Shown: in pieces, positions 1-6,894 of the stretch | Numbering within the stretch: position 1 is the stretch's first letter | Layout of the letters: the number at the start of each line of letters is the position of its first letter | From: Yinghuangia elevatio | Lineage (GTDB): Bacteria; Actinomycetota; Actinomycetes; Streptomycetales; Streptomycetaceae | Length of the DNA stretch: 16,578 bases | Assembly: GCF_040649515.1 (NCBI RefSeq) | Contig: NZ_JBEZFP010000185.1 | Coordinates: forward strand, 1-16,578 | Direction: 5' to 3' | Translations under genes and position numbers: made by a program | The notes under the pieces: generated by a model | The model's input: the letters and a program-made list of their open reading frames with translations, nothing else | What the model was told of the DNA's origin: nothing | Database searches by the model: none

Positions 1-46
1 ATCCGCGACGACTTGACCGGAGATCAGACTTTCGCTCTTCCTCTCG

Positions 47-140
47 GGGTCGGTCGCGGGGTCGGTCGCGGGGTCGGTCGCGGGGTCGGTCGCGGGGTCG
101 GTCGCGGGGTCGGTCGCGGGGTCGGTCGCGGGGTCGGTCG
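47..140. repeat. 12-bp tandem repeat array (about 7.8 copies)
   Basis: The unit GGGTCGGTCGCG is repeated perfectly seven times from 47 to 130, followed by a 10-base partial copy at 131-140. After that the sequence decays into related GGTCGG-rich words up to about 170. There are no spacers. The plus-strand reading frame is open from base 1 to 237 and would read Gly-Val-Gly-Arg repeats. The minus strand would read Thr-Pro-Arg-Pro repeats. Neither frame has a recognisable domain, so I treat it as a probable non-coding minisatellite. It could also be the low-complexity tail of a gene starting before the window. Confidence 0.9.
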
Positions 141-286
141 GCAAATCGGCAGGCCGGTCGGCGGGTCGGTGGTCCGCTCGGGTGGGGAACGGGCGGTTTT
201 GCTCGGGAAGGGGCCTGCCACGGCTAGGGTTTGCTGAGGTTCGGGCTTCGGGCCGGAACACGGCCGGGTGAGAGGGGCCCTGCGGC
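141..286. other. Leader region of the MFS gene
   Basis: This is gene-free sequence between the tandem repeat and the MFS start. It contains a -10-like TAGGGT at 225-230, but the best upstream hexamer (TTGCTC, 199-204) lies 20 bases away, so a promoter is only weakly supported. A good Shine-Dalgarno sequence, AGAGGGG, lies at 271-277. Confidence 0.35.
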
Positions 287-1552
287 GTGTACCTGTCTTC
301 CAGCCGCAGCCAGGACACCGTCACCGGGGTGGGGGGCGGTCGCTCCCGGGTGGCACGCGGCGCGGTCACGGCGAATGTCGTGGCACTCGGCATGGTCAGC
401 CTTGTCACCGACATATCGTCGGAGATGGTCACGGCGGTCATGCCCGTCTACCTGGTGGCCGGACTCGGGCTGTCCATACTGCAGTTCGGGTTCCTGGACG
501 GCCTCTACTCCGGCGTGACGGTCTTCCTGCGGCTGGCGGGCGGGCACATCGCCGACCGCTTCTCGGCGCGCAAGAAGGTCGCCGCGGCGGGCTACGGGCT
601 GTCCGCGGTCAGCAAGCTCGGCTTCCCGGCCGTCGGTGCCTCGGTGCCCGGCATCGGGACGCTGCTGGCGGTGGACCGGGCGGGCAAGGGCCTGCGTACC
701 GCACCGCGCGACGCGCTGATCTCGCTGTCCAGCACACCCGAGGCGCAGGGCCGGGCGTTCGGGGTGCACCGGGCGCTGGACACCGCGGGGGCGTTCCTCG
801 GCCCGCTGCTCGCGTTCATGATCCTGTCCGCGGTGGCGACCGCGTACGACGCGGTGTTCGTCGTGAGCTTCTGCATCGGCATGGTCGGCCTGCTGATGCT
901 GCTGCTGTTCGTCCGGGACCGCCCCGGGCCGCCCGCCGGAACGGGCAAGCCGCGCGCGGCGTCGTGGCGGGCGGGGGTGGGGCTGCTGCGCGACGTGCCG
1001 TTCCGGCGGCTGTGCCTGTGCGCGGCGCTGCTTGGCGTGGCGACGGTGAGCGACGCGTTCATCTACCTCGTGCTGCAGCGCGAACTGGACATCAAGGCCC
1101 ACTGGTTCCCGCTGCTGCCGCTCGGAACCGCAGGGGTGTACCTGCTGCTGGCGATCCCCGTCGGGCGGCTCGCCGACCGGGTGGGGCGGCGCCGGGTGTT
1201 CCTCGCCGGGCACCTCGCGCTGGGCGCGGTGTACGTGCTGCTGGCCGGGCCGTTCGGCGGCGTGGCGCTGCTCGTCGGCACGCTGGCCCTGCACGGGGTG
1301 TTCTACGCGATGACCGACGGCATCCTGATGGCGGCCGCCGGCGCGGGGCTGCCGGCCGAGCTGCGCACGAGCGGGCTCGCGGTGCTGCAGACCGGGCAGG
1401 CGGCGGGGCGCTTCGTGTCGTCCGTGGCGTTCGGGTGGGCGTGGACGCAGTGGGGGCCCGAGCGGGCGGTGGTGTGGTCGGGTGCGGTGCTGGTCGTCGC
1501 GCTGGGGGTCAGCGCGGTGGTGCTGGGAGGGGCGCGCGTACGTGGACGTTGA
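287..1552 (+). CDS. Major facilitator superfamily transporter
   Basis: A 421-residue integral membrane protein with about 12 hydrophobic segments, the normal length for a single MFS unit. It probably moves a small solute across the cytoplasmic membrane using an ion gradient; the substrate cannot be told. MFS motif A is seen after TM2 as GGHIADRFSARKK (residues 85-97) and again in the second half as GRLADRVGRRR (293-303). The stretch DRAGKGLRTAPRDAL (130-144) and the early SLVTDISSEM (38-47) match an MFS subfamily usually annotated only as putative permease or efflux protein. The start is GTG at 287, about 10 bases after AGAGGGG. A shorter product starting within the next 30 codons is possible, because the first 25 residues are polar and weakly conserved in character. 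Its end overlaps the next gene by 11 bases, which indicates one operon. Confidence 0.88.
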   Translation: MYLSSSRSQDTVTGVGGGRSRVARGAVTANVVALGMVSLVTDISSEMVTAVMPVYLVAGLGLSILQFGFLDGLYSGVTVFLRLAGGHIADRFSARKKVAAAGYGLSAVSKLGFPAVGASVPGIGTLLAVDRAGKGLRTAPRDALISLSSTPEAQGRAFGVHRALDTAGAFLGPLLAFMILSAVATAYDAVFVVSFCIGMVGLLMLLLFVRDRPGPPAGTGKPRAASWRAGVGLLRDVPFRRLCLCAALLGVATVSDAFIYLVLQRELDIKAHWFPLLPLGTAGVYLLLAIPVGRLADRVGRRRVFLAGHLALGAVYVLLAGPFGGVALLVGTLALHGVFYAMTDGILMAAAGAGLPAELRTSGLAVLQTGQAAGRFVSSVAFGWAWTQWGPERAVVWSGAVLVVALGVSAVVLGGARVRGR

Positions 1553-2711
1553 ACAGGACCGGGACCGCGAGCGAGATCGCGAACAGGACCGGGGACAAGA
1601 CCGCGAGCAGGACCGCGAGCAGGACCGCGAGGAGGCCGACGTATCGGACCAGGAGGCGGGTCGTGAGCACGACGGGCCGGTGGCCGCCGTCTTCACGCGC
1701 CGCAGAGTGCTCGCCTTCGTGCTCGCGCTGGTGGTGCTCGCCGGGGTGGGGGTCGCGTACACGCTGCACGCCGTCGAACGCGAGGACGACAAGAAGTACG
1801 GCGGTTCCGGCACCGCCCCCGGTGCCACGCCGATAACCCTCGCCGGCCCGCCGCGCCTGCTGTTCCGCAGCACCGAGTCCGGCCCGGGGTACGGCCACCT
1901 GGCGACCGTCTCCGCCGCCGACCCCGGTGGCCCGCGCCTGGTGGGCGACCGTACGTGCGAGCGCGTCTACGCCGCGGCCGGCACCGCGCTGTGCCTGGTC
2001 GTCGACCGCGGGGTCATCTCCCGCAACTACGCGCTCGTCCTGGACGACCAACTGCGGGAGACGCGTCGCGTGGAGTTGTCGGGTACGCCGAACCGGGCGC
2101 GCCTGTCGGCGTCGGGGCGGATGGCGTCGTGGACGGTGTTCGTGTACGGCGACTCGTACGCCGGCTCGTCCTTCTCGACCCGCACCTCGGTCCTCGACAC
2201 GCACACCGGCGCCGTCGTCGAGTCCCTGGAGGACTTCGCGGTCACGCGCGACGGCAAGGACGTGCGCACCCCCGACCGCAACTTCTGGGGCGTCACGTTC
2301 ACCGCCGACGACAACGTCTTCTACGCGACGATGTCGACGTTCAGCCCCAACCGCACGTACCTGGTCCGCGGCGACTTCCGGGCGCGCACGATGACGGTGG
2401 TGCGGGAGAACGTGGAGTGCCCGTCGTTGTCCCCGGACGGCACACGGCTGGTGTTCAAGAAGAAGGTGTCCGACGACGCCCGCAAGCCGTGGCGGCTGTA
2501 CGTCCTGGACCTGGCCACCGGTGCCGAGACCGCGCTCGCCGAGGCCCGCAGCGTGGACGACCAGGCGGTCTGGCTGGACGACCGCACGGTGGCCTACGAC
2601 CTGCCGGCCGGGACGGGTTCGGCGTCGGACGTGTGGTCGGTGCCGGCCGACGGCGGCGGCGCTCCGGTGCGGCTGGTCGCGGGCGCGTTTTCGCCAGTGC
2701 CGCTGGGCTGA
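1542..2711 (+). CDS. Membrane-anchored TolB/WD40-like beta-propeller protein
   Basis: A 389-residue protein in three parts. Residues 1-50 are a charged, low-complexity cytoplasmic tail built from Asp-Arg-Glu-Gln repeats. Residues 55-74 form one transmembrane helix after RRR, consistent with an N-in signal anchor. Residues 90-389 are an extracytoplasmic beta-rich region. PD40/TolB-like blades are visible, for example PSLSPDGTRLVF and QAVWLDDRTVAY. Streptomycete homologues are commonly called TolB-like translocation proteins, but actinomycetes lack the Tol-Pal outer-membrane system, so that name says little about function. I choose GTG 1542 because GGGAGG sits at 1525-1530 and the start overlaps the MFS stop. 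An earlier in-frame ATG at 1482 would lie well inside the MFS gene and encode an unlikely peptide. Co-transcription suggests it works with the transporter, perhaps as an extracellular scaffold. That is inference. Confidence 0.8.
   Translation: MDVEQDRDRERDREQDRGQDREQDREQDREEADVSDQEAGREHDGPVAAVFTRRRVLAFVLALVVLAGVGVAYTLHAVEREDDKKYGGSGTAPGATPITLAGPPRLLFRSTESGPGYGHLATVSAADPGGPRLVGDRTCERVYAAAGTALCLVVDRGVISRNYALVLDDQLRETRRVELSGTPNRARLSASGRMASWTVFVYGDSYAGSSFSTRTSVLDTHTGAVVESLEDFAVTRDGKDVRTPDRNFWGVTFTADDNVFYATMSTFSPNRTYLVRGDFRARTMTVVRENVECPSLSPDGTRLVFKKKVSDDARKPWRLYVLDLATGAETALAEARSVDDQAVWLDDRTVAYDLPAGTGSASDVWSVPADGGGAPVRLVAGAFSPVPLG
1551..1634 (+). repeat. 12-bp coding repeat (DREQ array)
   Basis: Seven consecutive 12-base units of the form GACCGCGAGCAG occur here in the 5' end of the TolB-like gene. 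The two at 1599-1610 and 1611-1622 are identical and the others differ by a few bases. The period is exactly four codons, so gain or loss of units keeps the frame and only changes the length of the acidic/basic tail. Confidence 0.8.
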
Positions 2712-2850
2712 GCGCACGGGCGGACGCGAAGGTAAAAGGAAGGGTGAACAGTGGATCGTCTTTCGGCCGGGTAATGCCACAGTTCTGTCACGAAAGCACA
2801 GAGTGATCAGTCGTTCTGAATCTGTTCGGACACGCTCTGACCTGCGAGGA

Positions 2851-2870
2851 CAGCACCCGGCCGGGGGCTG
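2851..2870 (+). terminator. Possible weak terminator of the MFS/TolB operon
   Basis: An 8-bp stem with one mismatch (2851-2858 with 2863-2870) closes a 4-base loop. It lies 139 bases after the TolB-like stop and has no T-tract, so it is only a weak candidate. Confidence 0.25.
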
Positions 2871-2963
2871 CGGCGGCAGGGGCCGTGCGGGGGTGCGGCA
2901 CGTCCTCGGGAGGAGCCGACGGCGGCCCTTCGCGTACGCTAAGGCCTTTGGCGCCTGCTGCCG

Positions 2964-2987
2964 CGTTCCCCTCCCGTACCGGGAACG
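2964..2987. promoter_or_regulatory. Inverted repeat upstream of PAP2
   Basis: A perfect 7-bp inverted repeat, CGTTCCC (2964-2970) and GGGAACG (2981-2987), is separated by 10 bases. It lies just downstream of a TACGCT hexamer. The size fits a dimeric repressor site or an mRNA hairpin in the leader of the PAP2-ubiA-dprE1-dprE2 operon. No regulator is identified. Confidence 0.3.
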
Positions 2988-3090
2988 AGAGCGCGCATGC
3001 GGTGACCGGGCCGGGACCGACAACCGACGGATGACGCGTTCGGGGACGTGGATTCCGGTGCCGACGCGACGTGTGGGAATGAGGGTTCGT

Positions 3091-3657
3091 ATGGCCTCTG
3101 GTGGGTTTCCGGCCACCGGGCAGGTATTCAGCATCGTCACGGGAACCGACGTGGCCCTGTACCGAGGTGTACGCGGGCGGACCGGTCATCCGGTGATCCA
3201 GCGGGCGAGCAAGGCCCTTTCCTTCGCCGGTGAGCACGGCGGCGTGTTCCTGGCGACCGGCCTGGTCGGCGCTGCCGTCGACAAGGGCCGGCGGGCGCAG
3301 TGGCTGCGTGCCACCGCCACCATCGCCACCGCGCATGCGGCCAGCATGGCGCTCAAGCGCGTCGTGCGGCGGCCGCGTCCCGCGTTCGAGGACATGCTGC
3401 CGATCGTCCGCACCGCGGGACGGCACAGCTTCCCGTCCTCTCATTCCGTGTCCGCTGCCGCGTCCGTGGTCGCGTTCCGCGGCCTGGTGCCCGCCCGGGT
3501 CACCGTGCCGGCCGCGGTCGCGATGGGCTTCTCGCGGCTCGTCGTAGGCGTCCACTACCCGACCGACGTGATCGGCGGCGCGGCCATGGGGGCCGCCGCC
3601 GCGCATCTGGGTCGGTCCTGGTCCAAGCGCGCCAGTTCCGTACCGAAGGGGATCTGA
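3091..3657 (+). CDS. PAP2-family phosphatase, probable polyprenyl-phosphoribose-5-phosphate phosphatase
   Basis: A 188-residue PAP2 (lipid phosphatase) protein with all three signature motifs: K89-x6-R96-P97, P115-S-S-H118 and S148-R149-x5-H155-x3-D159. H118 would be the transition-state acid and H155 the nucleophile, by family knowledge. It resembles mycobacterial Rv3807c, the PAP2 protein beside the DPPR synthase, proposed to remove the 5-phosphate from polyprenyl-phosphoryl-5-phosphoribose before DprE1 acts. The gene order here supports the same job: only 4 bases separate it from the UbiA gene. I chose ATG 3091 because GAGGG at 3081-3085 precedes it by 5 bases. In-frame ATGs at 3079 and 3031 lack such a site. 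Hydrophobic segments are modest, as in the family. The substrate is inferred from context, and a general undecaprenyl-phosphate-type phosphatase cannot be excluded. Confidence 0.82.
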   Translation: MASGGFPATGQVFSIVTGTDVALYRGVRGRTGHPVIQRASKALSFAGEHGGVFLATGLVGAAVDKGRRAQWLRATATIATAHAASMALKRVVRRPRPAFEDMLPIVRTAGRHSFPSSHSVSAAASVVAFRGLVPARVTVPAAVAMGFSRLVVGVHYPTDVIGGAAMGAAAAHLGRSWSKRASSVPKGI

Positions 3658-3661
3658 AGAC

Positions 3662-4609
3662 GTGAGCACGTCCGAGATCGAAGCGTCGCCGCAGGCCCAG
3701 GCCGACACGGCCGAGCCGCCGCGGCCTCCCAGGGGTGGACTCCTGGGCGGGCTCATCAAGCTCGCGCGACCCAAGCAGTGGGTCAAGAACGTCCTCGTCT
3801 TCGCGGCGCCGCTGGCGGCCGGCCGCATCGACGAGTGGGACGTGATGCGCCAGTGCCTCTACATCTTCGCGATCTTCTGCATCGCGGCGTCGTCGATCTA
3901 CTACGTCAACGACGCGTTCGACGTCGAGTCGGACCGCCAGCACCCGAAGAAGCGGTACCGGCCCATCGCCTCCGGCGTGGTGCCGGTCAAGCTGGCGTGG
4001 GTGCTCGGGCCGGTCCTGGCCGTGGCGTCGATCGTGCTGTCGGTGATCCTGTGCAACCGGGGCACCGCACTGATCGTCGGCCTGTACATCGCCATGCACA
4101 TGCTCTACAGCTTCGCGTTCAAGCACGTGCAGGTCCTCGACCTGATGATGGTCGCCTCCGGCTTCCTCTTCCGGGCGATGGTCGGCGGTGTCGCGGCGGA
4201 CATCCCGCTGTCCCGCTGGTTCCTGCTGACCGCGGGCTTCGGCTCGCTGTTCATGGTCGCGGGCAAGCGGTACTCGGAGATGGTCCTGATGGGCGAGGAG
4301 GCGGCCAAGACCCGTGCCTCGCTGGCCAACTACTCGATCACCTACCTGCGCTTCGTGTGGCAGATGTCGGTGGCCGTCACCGTTCTGACGTACAGCCTGT
4401 GGGCGTTCGACATTCCGCAGGGCGACGCCACGCTGGCCTGGCAGCAGTTGTCCCTGGTGCCGTTCGGCTTCGTGCTGCTGCGGTACGCCGTCTACGTCGA
4501 CGCGGGAACCGCGGGTGCGCCGGAGGACGTTGTCCTCAAGGACAAGGTCATCGTCGGACTCGGGTTCGCGTGGCTGCTCATGTTCGTCCTGGGAGTTTTC
4601 CATGTCTGA
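3662..4609 (+). CDS. Polyprenyl-phosphate phosphoribosyltransferase (DPPR synthase, UbiA family)
   Basis: A 315-residue UbiA-superfamily membrane enzyme, very similar to mycobacterial Rv3806c (UbiA). It should join the 5-phosphoribosyl group of PRPP to a polyprenyl phosphate, giving polyprenyl-phosphoryl-5-phosphoribose. Diagnostic stretches are the entry RPKQWVKNVLVFAAPLAA (residues 36-53), the Mg-binding N83-D84-x2-D87-x3-D91 followed by RQHPKKRYRPIASG (92-105), IPLSRWFLLTAGFGSLFMVA before GKRYSE (201-206), and late RYAVYVD and GAPEDVVLKD. About nine membrane helices follow a polar N-terminus. The GTG start lies 4 bases after the PAP2 stop, with AAGGGG about 11 bases ahead. The stop overlaps dprE1 by 8 bases. 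Family assignment is strong. The polyprenyl length (decaprenyl or another) is unknown. Confidence 0.93.
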   Translation: MSTSEIEASPQAQADTAEPPRPPRGGLLGGLIKLARPKQWVKNVLVFAAPLAAGRIDEWDVMRQCLYIFAIFCIAASSIYYVNDAFDVESDRQHPKKRYRPIASGVVPVKLAWVLGPVLAVASIVLSVILCNRGTALIVGLYIAMHMLYSFAFKHVQVLDLMMVASGFLFRAMVGGVAADIPLSRWFLLTAGFGSLFMVAGKRYSEMVLMGEEAAKTRASLANYSITYLRFVWQMSVAVTVLTYSLWAFDIPQGDATLAWQQLSLVPFGFVLLRYAVYVDAGTAGAPEDVVLKDKVIVGLGFAWLLMFVLGVFHV

Positions 4610-5990
4610 CGGCCCCGTGGCCGACTTCTTCCCCGCCGCGCAGCGCAAGTCGCTGAACGGGTGGGGCCGCACCGCCCCGACCACCGCCGACGTCGTCACC
4701 CCGATGACGCGCGAGCAGGTCGCGGACGCACTGCGCAGGCGCACCGACCGCGGCGTCATCGCCCGCGGCCTCGGGCGCAGTTACGGCGACCCCGCGCAGA
4801 ACGGCGGCGGGCTCGTCCTCGACATGACGTCGATGAACCGCGTGCTGGACGCCGACCTCGAGAACGGCGTCGTCACCGTCGAGGCCGGCGTGAGCCTGGA
4901 CCGGCTCATCGAACTGTTCGTCCCGTTCGGCTTCTTCGTGCCGGTGACCCCCGGCACGCGGCAGGTGACCGTGGGCGGCGCCATCGGCGCGGACGTGCAC
5001 GGCAAGAACCACCACGCGCACGGCAGCTTCTGCGACCACGTGCTGTCGATGGACCTGCTGCTGGCCGACGGCACCGTGCGCACCGTGACGCCCGAGGGCG
5101 ACCCGGAGCTGTTCTGGGCCACCGCGGGTGGCATGGGCCTGACCGGCATCGTGCTGTCGGCGGTCGTCCGCATGACGCCGATCGAGACGTCGCTGGTGTC
5201 GGTCGACACCGACCGCACGCGCGACCTCGACGAGATCATGGCGCTGATGGCCGAGACCGACGAGAAGTACGCGTACACCGTCGCGTGGCTCGACTGCCTC
5301 GCCAAGGGCCGCAACCTCGGCCGGTCGGTGCTCACCTGCGGCGAGTTCGCCCGGCTGGAGGACCTGCCGGCCAAGAAGCGCGCCAACCCGCTGAAGTTCA
5401 AGAGCGGGACGCTGGTGACGGTGCCGGACATCGTGCCGGGCCGGCTGCCGAACAAGTTCACCATGGGCCTGTTCAACGAGATGTGGTACCGCAAGGCGCC
5501 GCAGCACAAGGTCGGGCAGCTGCAGAGCATCTCGGCGTTCTTCCACCCGCTGGACGCGGTCCAGGAGTGGAACCGGGCGTACGGCAAGACCGGGTTCCTG
5601 CAGTACCAGTTCGTGGTGCCGTTCGAGCGCGAGGCCGCGCTGCGCCAGGTGGTCGAGAAGATCAGCGCGGCGGGCGCGCCGTCCTCGCTGACGGTGCTCA
5701 AGCGCTTCGGCCCGGGCAACCGCGGATACCTGTCGTTCCCCAAGCCGGGCTGGACGCTGACGCTGGACTTCCCGACCAACACGCCCGGGCTGTCCCGTCT
5801 GCTGCACGAGCTCGACGAGCTGGTGCTGTCCAACGACGGCCGCATGTACCTGGCGAAGGACTCGCGGATGGACCCCGCGGACATGGCCCGGATGTACCCG
5901 CGCCTGGAAGAGTTCCGCACGGTCCGTGCCAAGGTGGACCCGGACGGCGTCTTCGTCTCCGACCAGGCCCGCCGTCTCGGCCTCGCCTGA
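4602..5990 (+). CDS. dprE1: Decaprenylphosphoryl-beta-D-ribose 2-oxidase (FAD)
   Basis: A 462-residue VAO-type FAD oxidoreductase, almost exactly the length of M. tuberculosis DprE1 (461). It oxidises C2 of polyprenyl-phosphoryl ribose to the 2-keto intermediate that DprE2 reduces to arabinose. The N-terminal match LNGWGRTAP is followed by the FAD-domain stretches RGLGRSYGDPAQNGGGL and PGTRQVTVGGAIGADVHGKN, then HH. The C-terminal substrate domain has WNRAYGKTGFLQYQFV and the active-site lysine region YLAKDSR (K419, equivalent to mycobacterial K418). At the position of mycobacterial Cys387 this protein has Thr387, in WTLTLDF. ATG 4602 was chosen because GGGAG at 4591-4595 precedes it and the family N-terminus begins there. 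The longer frame from 4515 lies inside ubiA. It overlaps ubiA by 8 bases, so translation is probably coupled. Confidence 0.95.
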   Translation: MSDGPVADFFPAAQRKSLNGWGRTAPTTADVVTPMTREQVADALRRRTDRGVIARGLGRSYGDPAQNGGGLVLDMTSMNRVLDADLENGVVTVEAGVSLDRLIELFVPFGFFVPVTPGTRQVTVGGAIGADVHGKNHHAHGSFCDHVLSMDLLLADGTVRTVTPEGDPELFWATAGGMGLTGIVLSAVVRMTPIETSLVSVDTDRTRDLDEIMALMAETDEKYAYTVAWLDCLAKGRNLGRSVLTCGEFARLEDLPAKKRANPLKFKSGTLVTVPDIVPGRLPNKFTMGLFNEMWYRKAPQHKVGQLQSISAFFHPLDAVQEWNRAYGKTGFLQYQFVVPFEREAALRQVVEKISAAGAPSSLTVLKRFGPGNRGYLSFPKPGWTLTLDFPTNTPGLSRLLHELDELVLSNDGRMYLAKDSRMDPADMARMYPRLEEFRTVRAKVDPDGVFVSDQARRLGLA

Positions 5991-5996
5991 CCGGCG

Positions 5997-6017
5997 GCCC
6001 CGGCGACCGGCCGGGGC
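5997..6017 (+). other. Intercistronic hairpin between dprE1 and dprE2
   Basis: A perfect 8-bp GC stem (5997-6004 with 6010-6017) with a 5-base loop starts 6 bases after the dprE1 stop. It has no T-tract, so it may be a partial terminator or an mRNA stability element. dprE2 has its own good ribosome site 35 bases further on. Confidence 0.5.
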
Positions 6018-6063
6018 GCTGCGAAGGCGGGACCGGCAAGCCATCCACTCAGAAGGAAACACG

Positions 6064-6819
6064 GTGAAAGACGCTTTGGGCGCACCGCAGTCTCTCCTCA
6101 TCCTCGGCGGCACGTCCGAGATCGCGCTCCACACCGCCCGCAAGATGGTCGCCGAGCGCGTACGCCGCGTGGTGCTGGCCGGGCGTCCCTCCGACGCCCT
6201 CGACGCGGCGGCGACCGACCTGCGCGGCCGCGGCGCGGCCGTCGAGGTCGTCGCGTTCGACGCGGCCGAGCCGGACACCCACGAGAAGACCATCGACGGG
6301 GTGTTCGCGGACGGCGACATCGACGTCGTGCTGCTCGCGTTCGGGGTCCTGGGCGACCAGGAGTCCGACGAGCAGGACCCGGTCGCGGCGGCGAAGGTCG
6401 CGCAGGTCAACTACGTCGGCGGGGTGTCGGCGGGGCTCGCGTCGGTGAAGGCGCTGCGCCGCCAGGGCCACGGCTCGCTCGCGGTGATCTCGTCGGTCGC
6501 CGCCGAGCGCGCCCGCAAGGCCAACTTCATCTACGGCTCCTCGAAGGCCGGCCTGGACGCGTTCGCGCAGGGCCTGGCCGACAAGGTGCACGGCACGGGC
6601 ATCCACGTCATGGTGGTCCGCCCGGGCTTCGTGAAGACGCGCATGACCGAGGGCATGCCCGACGGCCCCATGGCCACCACGCCGGACGTCGTCGCCGACG
6701 GCATCATCAAGGGGCTGCGCAAGGGCTCCACGACGGTGTGGGTGCCGGGTCAGCTGCGGTACGTGTTCTCGGTGCTGCGGCACGTTCCGCGCCCGATCTT
6801 CCGCAAGCTCCCCATCTGA
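6064..6819 (+). CDS. dprE2: Decaprenylphosphoryl-2-keto-erythropentose reductase (SDR)
   Basis: A 251-residue short-chain dehydrogenase/reductase, close to the 254 residues of mycobacterial DprE2. It should reduce the 2-keto product of DprE1 with NAD(P)H, giving polyprenyl-phosphoryl-beta-D-arabinofuranose. The nucleotide-binding loop is LLILGGTSEIAL (11-22), an unusual Gly pattern typical of DprE2. The catalytic region is SS at 143-144, Y157 and K161 (IYGSSKAGLDAF), followed by RPGFVKTRMTEGMP (186-199). The C-terminus carries a basic, hydrophobic tail, VFSVLRHVPRPIFRKLP, like the membrane-associating tail of the family. The GTG start at 6064 has AAGGAA at 6053-6058, 5 bases upstream. A 73-base gap containing a hairpin separates it from dprE1. 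It closes the operon before a strong terminator. Confidence 0.93.
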   Translation: MKDALGAPQSLLILGGTSEIALHTARKMVAERVRRVVLAGRPSDALDAAATDLRGRGAAVEVVAFDAAEPDTHEKTIDGVFADGDIDVVLLAFGVLGDQESDEQDPVAAAKVAQVNYVGGVSAGLASVKALRRQGHGSLAVISSVAAERARKANFIYGSSKAGLDAFAQGLADKVHGTGIHVMVVRPGFVKTRMTEGMPDGPMATTPDVVADGIIKGLRKGSTTVWVPGQLRYVFSVLRHVPRPIFRKLPI

Positions 6820-6830
6820 CGCACCGAGCC

Positions 6831-6881
6831 GAACGCCGCGTGGCGGCCGCCCCGACCGGGGGTGGCCGCCACACGGCGTTC
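6831..6881. terminator. Bidirectional hairpin terminator
   Basis: An 18-bp stem with a single G-U position pairs 6831-6848 with 6864-6881. The 15-base interior contains a further CCCC/GGGG mini-stem. It begins 11 bases after dprE2 and ends 13 bases before the stop of the convergent minus-strand gene, so it can serve both. It lacks a T-tract, as is common for actinomycete terminators. Confidence 0.85.
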
Positions 6882-6894
6882 ACACGGCGCGGTG

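Larger units (their letters stand above)
2712..3090. other. Gene-free region upstream of the arabinose-donor cassette
   Basis: 379 bases without a convincing gene. The PAP2 frame stays open through it, but its translation is Arg/Gly-rich with no domain. It is locally less GC-rich around 2740-2840. It holds a weak hairpin at 2851-2870, which may end the MFS/TolB transcript. It also holds a -10-like TACGCT at 2935-2940 without a clear -35, and a 7-bp inverted repeat CGTTCCC/GGGAACG at 2964-2970 and 2981-2987. The cassette promoter should lie here, but I cannot place it confidently. Confidence 0.4.

Noticed and set aside
47..140. CRISPR-like array
   Set aside because: The units are 12 bases and directly adjacent, with no spacers and no cas genes nearby.
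13..237. Small plus-strand gene of Gly-Val-Gly-Arg repeats
   Set aside because: It has no ribosome site at its TTG start, and its content is entirely the tandem repeat plus short flanks. It could only be real as the tail of a gene beginning before the window.
224..1873. 549-residue minus-strand open frame with Ser-Cys-Arg repeats
   Set aside because: It is antisense to the MFS and TolB-like genes. Its repeats are the complement of the DREQ array, and its composition has no domain.
2521..3090. N-terminal extension of the PAP2 protein from its long open frame
   Set aside because: The translation overlaps the TolB-like gene and is Arg/Gly-rich. A good ribosome site and family-like N-terminus are at 3091.
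1509..3140. 543-residue minus-strand open frame
   Set aside because: It is antisense to the TolB-like gene and the intergenic region. It is Arg/Ala-rich shadow coding expected at this GC content.
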